Origin: Nematostella vectensis
Lineage: Eukaryota > Cnidaria > Anthozoa > Actiniaria > Edwardsiidae
Length of the DNA stretch: 64,000 bases
Direction of reading: 5' to 3'
Assembly (NCBI RefSeq): GCF_932526225.1
Contig: NC_064034.1
Coordinates: forward strand, 13,154,887 to 13,218,886
Shown here piece after piece: positions 59,750-64,000 of this stretch. The notes beneath the pieces are model-generated. The model was not told where the DNA came from. It saw only the letters and a program-made list of their open reading frames with translations, and did not search any database. The position numbers and the translations under genes are program-made. Every line of letters begins with the position of its first letter. Position 1 is the stretch's first letter.

Positions 59750-61600
59750 AAAGAAATATTTATATCAAACGACAAGGTAAACAAGGTTGTCAGTCCAAAA
59801 TTGTTTTCCTGTGTGACGTAAGTCAGAAACAGTTCTAGCTGGGGACGTTACTGGTTGGATTTGTTTTGATAAGGTCGTATCCATCATCACTTTTCCTAGT
59901 AACTTTTCAAGTTAGGGGCAAGAAAACAAGCAGAGGAGGCGACAATGGAAAGCGCTTCTTTTTCCTACCCTGTTTCTTTATAGAGGGAAGGAAGAGAACA
60001 CGCCGCTAGAATTCGAGTTCGGCAGTTACAAAGCGCATCGTTAAAGTAACAAATAGGATCGGAGCTCGCCGGAGAAGTGAAAATATAATCAGTTTAGATA
60101 GGAATACGTGCTTTATTCAACACTAACAAAACAATACATAAGGCATTATTGGAGTCCATATCATTGGAATCGTTGGAGTCCTATAGCCCTAGCTTTGATT
60201 AGTAAAAAATTCTTATCACCTTAGGCCAGCTATTTGAAACAGCCAAGTATGGTCTCTTTCGAGCAGCCAAGCGCACGTTTGTTTTCTTCTAACTTGAAAT
60301 AAGAGCAAGCTAGTGACCTAAGTACAAGGTTAATTATGTCGTATATGCAATACTTAAAGTTCTTGTGTTATGCTGAAACTGACAAAATGGGCTTTGTACT
60401 CAATATACTTAATTATAAGAGCAGCCGACCGTGGAAGCAAAACAGCATAGAAAACCCCGAATATCTGTCGAACCGATCTTTTCTGAGAACAAAAACCCCG
60501 CAAGTGTTCGACTCACCCAATATGAAGATCAAAAGGTATATATTGCAGTTTCCTGACATGTTGTTAACCCGTTCTCAGCTAAAAAGCTTTGACCTCCAGC
60601 GTAGACGCCTGTTTGGCGGTGGCGGCTAATGCGAGCTAGCGGCCGAGGGGGACTGGAGGGGGGGGGAGGGGGAACCAAAAGCCAACAATATTGAACTAGA
60701 CCCCCAGGGTTGACTTTGATACCTGAGATCTGCAATTTGTTTGGGCCCTGTGTTGTGATATGTACTAGATAGATTTAGGCACTGCCTAAAATCGGAGCCA
60801 TATCACAACACTGATTGGGACAAGAAAGGTAAGAAGCATCATCTCTTGAGGTGGGGTTGGACTCGAGGTGTGCTCCATTAAAGTAGATGGGGCTGATTGT
60901 CCTATCTTTTGCAGTGTAAAACTCTTACAAATAGTTTCCCTGAAGCAGACATAGCACCGAAATAAAATTCAGGAAAAATGAGAATGTGTTTGAAAATTGT
61001 TAAATATTTCTTAAACATTTTCTTGGTTAACTGCCCTCAATGTGCTATCACTAGGGGTAAATTAATTTTAACACCCAAAGTGAGCTATATTGTATTAACA
61101 ATATAATTTAGATTAAATTTATTATTTCATTTATGTTAGTGCAAAGTAAATAACAATATCTATTTATGCTATCATATTGTTCAAACATATTTATTTTGCA
61201 GTAAATAAGAGGGCTCAGGGGCTCATAAGTAGGGGCAATCATCTGTCACGGCGTTTCCTAGGATCAGGCTATTTTTAGATGCACAGATTAGCCAATCAGA
61301 TGACAGGGCGGAAAAATTGACTTTGTCTCAAGGAATCCAAAATGGCGGCCGAGAAGGGGGAAAACGTCCTCCTACGTAGTCATATGCCTTCTTATTTCTG
61401 AATCTTCTGAAACATTCTGTTGCTAGCCTTGGACTATTTAGCTATTTAGTTACCCCCCCCCCCTTCCCCCGTCGTTTTTAATTGTTTTCACTTTTATTTA
61501 GGTAAAATCAACCAAGGACTGCCTGAGGGCCATGATTGATTCTAAAGGCTGGAAGGCATAATAATAGGCAAATATTAAGATAATATAGTAGGGGATTTCT
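59750..61600. other. No supported gene; possible 5' exon at 61342
   Basis: The first exon of the FRRS1-like gene should lie upstream of 59743 on minus, but I cannot find a convincing signal peptide with a phase-2 donor. Frames at 60.3-60.7 kb arise from repeat debris with a G-run. ATGGCGGCCGAGAAGGGGG near 61,342 resembles a start context but has no clear exon structure. Confidence 0.4.
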
Positions 61601-61604
61601 TACT

Positions 61605-62880
61605 TTTATACGACAGTATAAGTGTAATAGGTTTTTAGAGCAAGATACTTGCTCTCAATGATAAATCTGTAAAGAAACCTTTTTTCTATCAACCTAAAGA
61701 TAATGATGAAAGGGGAAATGTTAGGAGAGTGTTGTTGCATTATTGTTAATTTTTTTTTTATCAAAGATATACTCCCATTTCTTCCTTTTTTTTCTCTCTG
61801 CTGACTATTTTTGTATGCAATTGATATTATTTGCTGTTTCCCCTCTGCACCCTAAATAAATTAAAATATGTTAGAATTGAAATAAGACATCTTCATTTAG
61901 CACTACTTTCAGTAATATCAAGGATTTTTTTTTAGAATTTGCTTCCCAAGTAAATTTGTTCTTCTCCATTGCATTTAATTTTGGAGTAGCATTAGCATGT
62001 GTGGATCCAGGGTTTCTATAAAACAGCAGGCCACCATGCTAAAGGGTGGGTGCACCAAACAAATATGTAATGCATTACTGTAATATCCTTGGTGATGGAG
62101 TATTACCAGTATGTGATAGACAAAACTTCCATATGGCACTTGAAATGTATAACTGTATCATTATATCTTTGGAATGCTGTTTCATTCATTATTTGTTTCT
62201 TTGCAAGGGCAAAGCTGGTCAGAATGTAGCTTTGATAGAAGTTCTATAAAGGGAAGAGGTTTTTATTAGATCAAAGTACTTAAATTATATAAAGATAACA
62301 ACAAACTCGTGCTTTTTCATTAATAAATTTGTAAAGAAAACAGTTTTATATCAATCCTAAAGGTAATAGGGAAAAGGAAAAATACTAGGAAAGTGCTCAG
62401 TCAAGTTATTATTGCATTATTGTTATAAATGTTTTAGAATAGAGTAATATTTTTTTTCAAATAGAGTCACATTTCTCCCTTTTCTTAGCTCCCCGTTGAC
62501 TTTTTGTTTATTTGTATATTTATTCCTCTCTGCCCCAAACATAGATCAATGAACATGGTTTGGTTTGTAATTAGAAACTTTCAGTAATTTAGGATTTGCC
62601 TTCATTGCATTCATTTTTAGTAGCCTGTATGGGTGGATCCAAAGTTTCTAAAACAAAAGGCCAAAGGGTGGGTGCACCAATATGTAATGCATGTCAGGAG
62701 GTATATTTGTTTTCAACACATTCTTCTGAATAATCAGTTGCAGTACGTGAAAACTACAGTATGGCATCTATTCTTTGGAATACTGTTACATCCTTGATAT
62801 ATTCTTCACAAGGTCAAAGCTTGTTAGAATGCTATTTTGATAATAAACAAAATATAGATAGTGGAGTTAAATAAGAGGGA
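61605..62880. repeat. Diverged tandem duplication, about 640-bp unit
   Basis: Two successive segments (about 61,605-62,250 and 62,251-62,880) share ordered landmarks with many substitutions: AATCTGTAAAGAAA, TTTTATATCAA-CCTAAAG, TTATTGCATTATTGTTA, GTGGATCCA-GGTTTCTA, AAAGGGTGGGTGCACCAA, ATATGTAATGCAT and TTTGGAATACTGTT. This is an old segmental duplication or two tandem copies of a non-coding element. No domain is encoded. Confidence 0.75.
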
Positions 62881-63014
62881 AAATAAGAGTTGACCATTAG
62901 ACTCAACTAAGACACCTAAAGTTTGACAGCCTTTTTCTTACCAAGGTTTAGTATTTGTTAACTTTCATACTGCATATTTAATATTATTAAATGAGTGCTT
63001 GCTTGAAACATTTG

Positions 63015-63235
63015 GAGGGGCCAATGCAGGATTTTTTTTTTGGTGGGGTGAGAAATCAAAAAAAGTGGACCTTAAAAAAAAGTGTGGGGGGGGGGGGTTC
63101 TCTAGTAAAAATCTGACTGCGCCTTTGCAGTATTTCCAGGAAGATTTAATTTCGGATTTGGCTACATACCAGAGTGAGTTTTGTCTACAAATAATATCAC
63201 GTCTATTGAGAACCGAAAGTGTCCCTTTGGCCGTT

Positions 63236-63267
<32 letters not shown>

Positions 63268-63304
63268 GACGGGGTGCGTTCGCACCCCTCCTAGGTACAG
63301 GCCT
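63015..63304. mobile_element. MITE of the CAGGCC-GTACC family
   Basis: The right end, reverse-complemented, reads AGGCCTGTACCTAGGAGGG, and GGGGTGCGTTCGCACCCC matches the inner part of the 51,148 copy. (GT)n plus a G-run of about 18 lies near the right end, and a second G-run at 63,086-63,096 near the left. The left terminus is eroded (GCCAATGCAGGATTTTT). Open frames of 123-129 codons on both strands are by-products. Confidence 0.6.
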
Positions 63305-63977
63305 TTACAATTCATAAAGACATGGCAGTTAAAAATTGCCTTTTTTAATCTCATTAAAAAAACATTTTAAAGACACCTAGATCCCCCTAAATAACCCCTA
63401 TCAGTCAACACAAAAAAGTCTAAAATGCTGGCTCCGCCTTTAGGCAGTGCCTAAATCTATATATTAAAAATCAAAATTACATTCAATGAGGGATGAAGTT
63501 ATTTTAGGAAAAAAACAAAAATCATCTATATGAAGGACCAAAATACCAAAAAATAAGCACTAAAATACCAAAATAACTTTCATAGTTTTACATATCTTTT
63601 ACTACACATGGCTACTGACATGTTTACCTCTAAAAAAGTTACCGAACCAAAGCAGCAGGCTTAGGCTTTTCTAGTTGAGTTACTTACTTAAACTTTTAAG
63701 TTATACAATATTCAAGTGTCGCGGTGTAAGGTAATCACTTCTTTTGGGGTTTATTTATAGCGATTTTAAAGGAGATGATTTTCATCAATAAGTAAGGTAC
63801 AAAATACCTCCAAAGGTAAATACCTTAAGTCCATTCATGATAAGTGTCAAGAGAACATTTATTCACGTCTTGAAGTAAACTGTATTTTTCTAAAGCAGGC
63901 AATAGATAATTCTAATCTCGTGCCTCGCCACGTGTCGGGTCTTGATCGGGTTGCAAGTGTAAACACGAGTAAATAAA

Positions 63978-64000
63978 TACCTGTCAACCTCGAAAATCTC
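63978..64000. mobile_element. Start of a second TACCTGTCAACC MITE, cut by the window edge
   Basis: The last 22 bases (TACCTGTCAACCTCGAAAAT then CTC) match the left terminus of the 333-bp element at 40,097-40,429. Confidence 0.7.

Noticed and set aside
62965-63370. 123- and 129-codon frames on both strands
   Set aside because: Both cross a MITE with G-runs and encode low-complexity sequence.

Overview
This is animal nuclear DNA. The genes are intron-rich and carry GT-AG introns and metazoan gene families, and the spacers are full of nested mobile-element relics. Strong conservation with vertebrate proteins, a selenocysteine-encoding SPS2, an Academ-type element and abundant short TIR elements together suggest a cnidarian, most likely an anthozoan such as a sea anemone. 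That assignment is an inference from sequence character, not a species identification.

Layout. 1-10,526: seven near-identical copies of a 1,522-bp tandem repeat, running off the left edge. 10.5-24 kb: sparse region with a chain of weak, phase-compatible candidate exons, a promoter-like patch, a diverged relative of the array unit (21.2 kb) and a decayed transposase fragment (22.2 kb). 24.1-30.5 kb (+): complete RFX1/2/3-class transcription factor, 16 coding exons. 31.46-33.58 kb (-): selenophosphate synthetase 2 with an in-frame UGA (Sec) codon and a type II SECIS element in its 3' UTR. 33.86-34.08 kb (+): MANBAL-like small membrane protein, divergent from SPS2. 34.5-41.2 kb (-): TRAPPC13, 13 coding exons. 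41.4-47.1 kb (+): TRIM23/ARD1 (RING, B-boxes, ARF GTPase), head-to-head with TRAPPC13. 47.85-51.97 kb: TIR-bounded, decayed Academ-like DNA transposon. 52.7-59.7 kb (-): FRRS1-like DOMON/cytochrome b561 reductase; one intron holds a LINE tail followed by about 1.1 kb of perfect (CCTA)n. 60-64 kb: no supported gene, a diverged tandem duplication and MITEs.

The host genes are housekeeping or regulatory and do not form an operon. SPS2 makes selenophosphate for selenoprotein synthesis and is itself a selenoprotein. TRAPPC13 (Golgi tethering) and TRIM23 (ARF-like GTPase/E3 ligase) share a 230-bp intergenic region, an arrangement I also know from the human genome.

Most notable observations: the complete Sec-UGA plus SECIS pair; a minisatellite in TRIM23 that repeatedly copies an exon end together with its 5' splice site; the conserved bidirectional gene pair; the Academ element with 3-bp flanking duplications; the 1,522-bp array and its dispersed ancestor; and the (CCTA)n tract, which would be transcribed as about 277 UAGG units.
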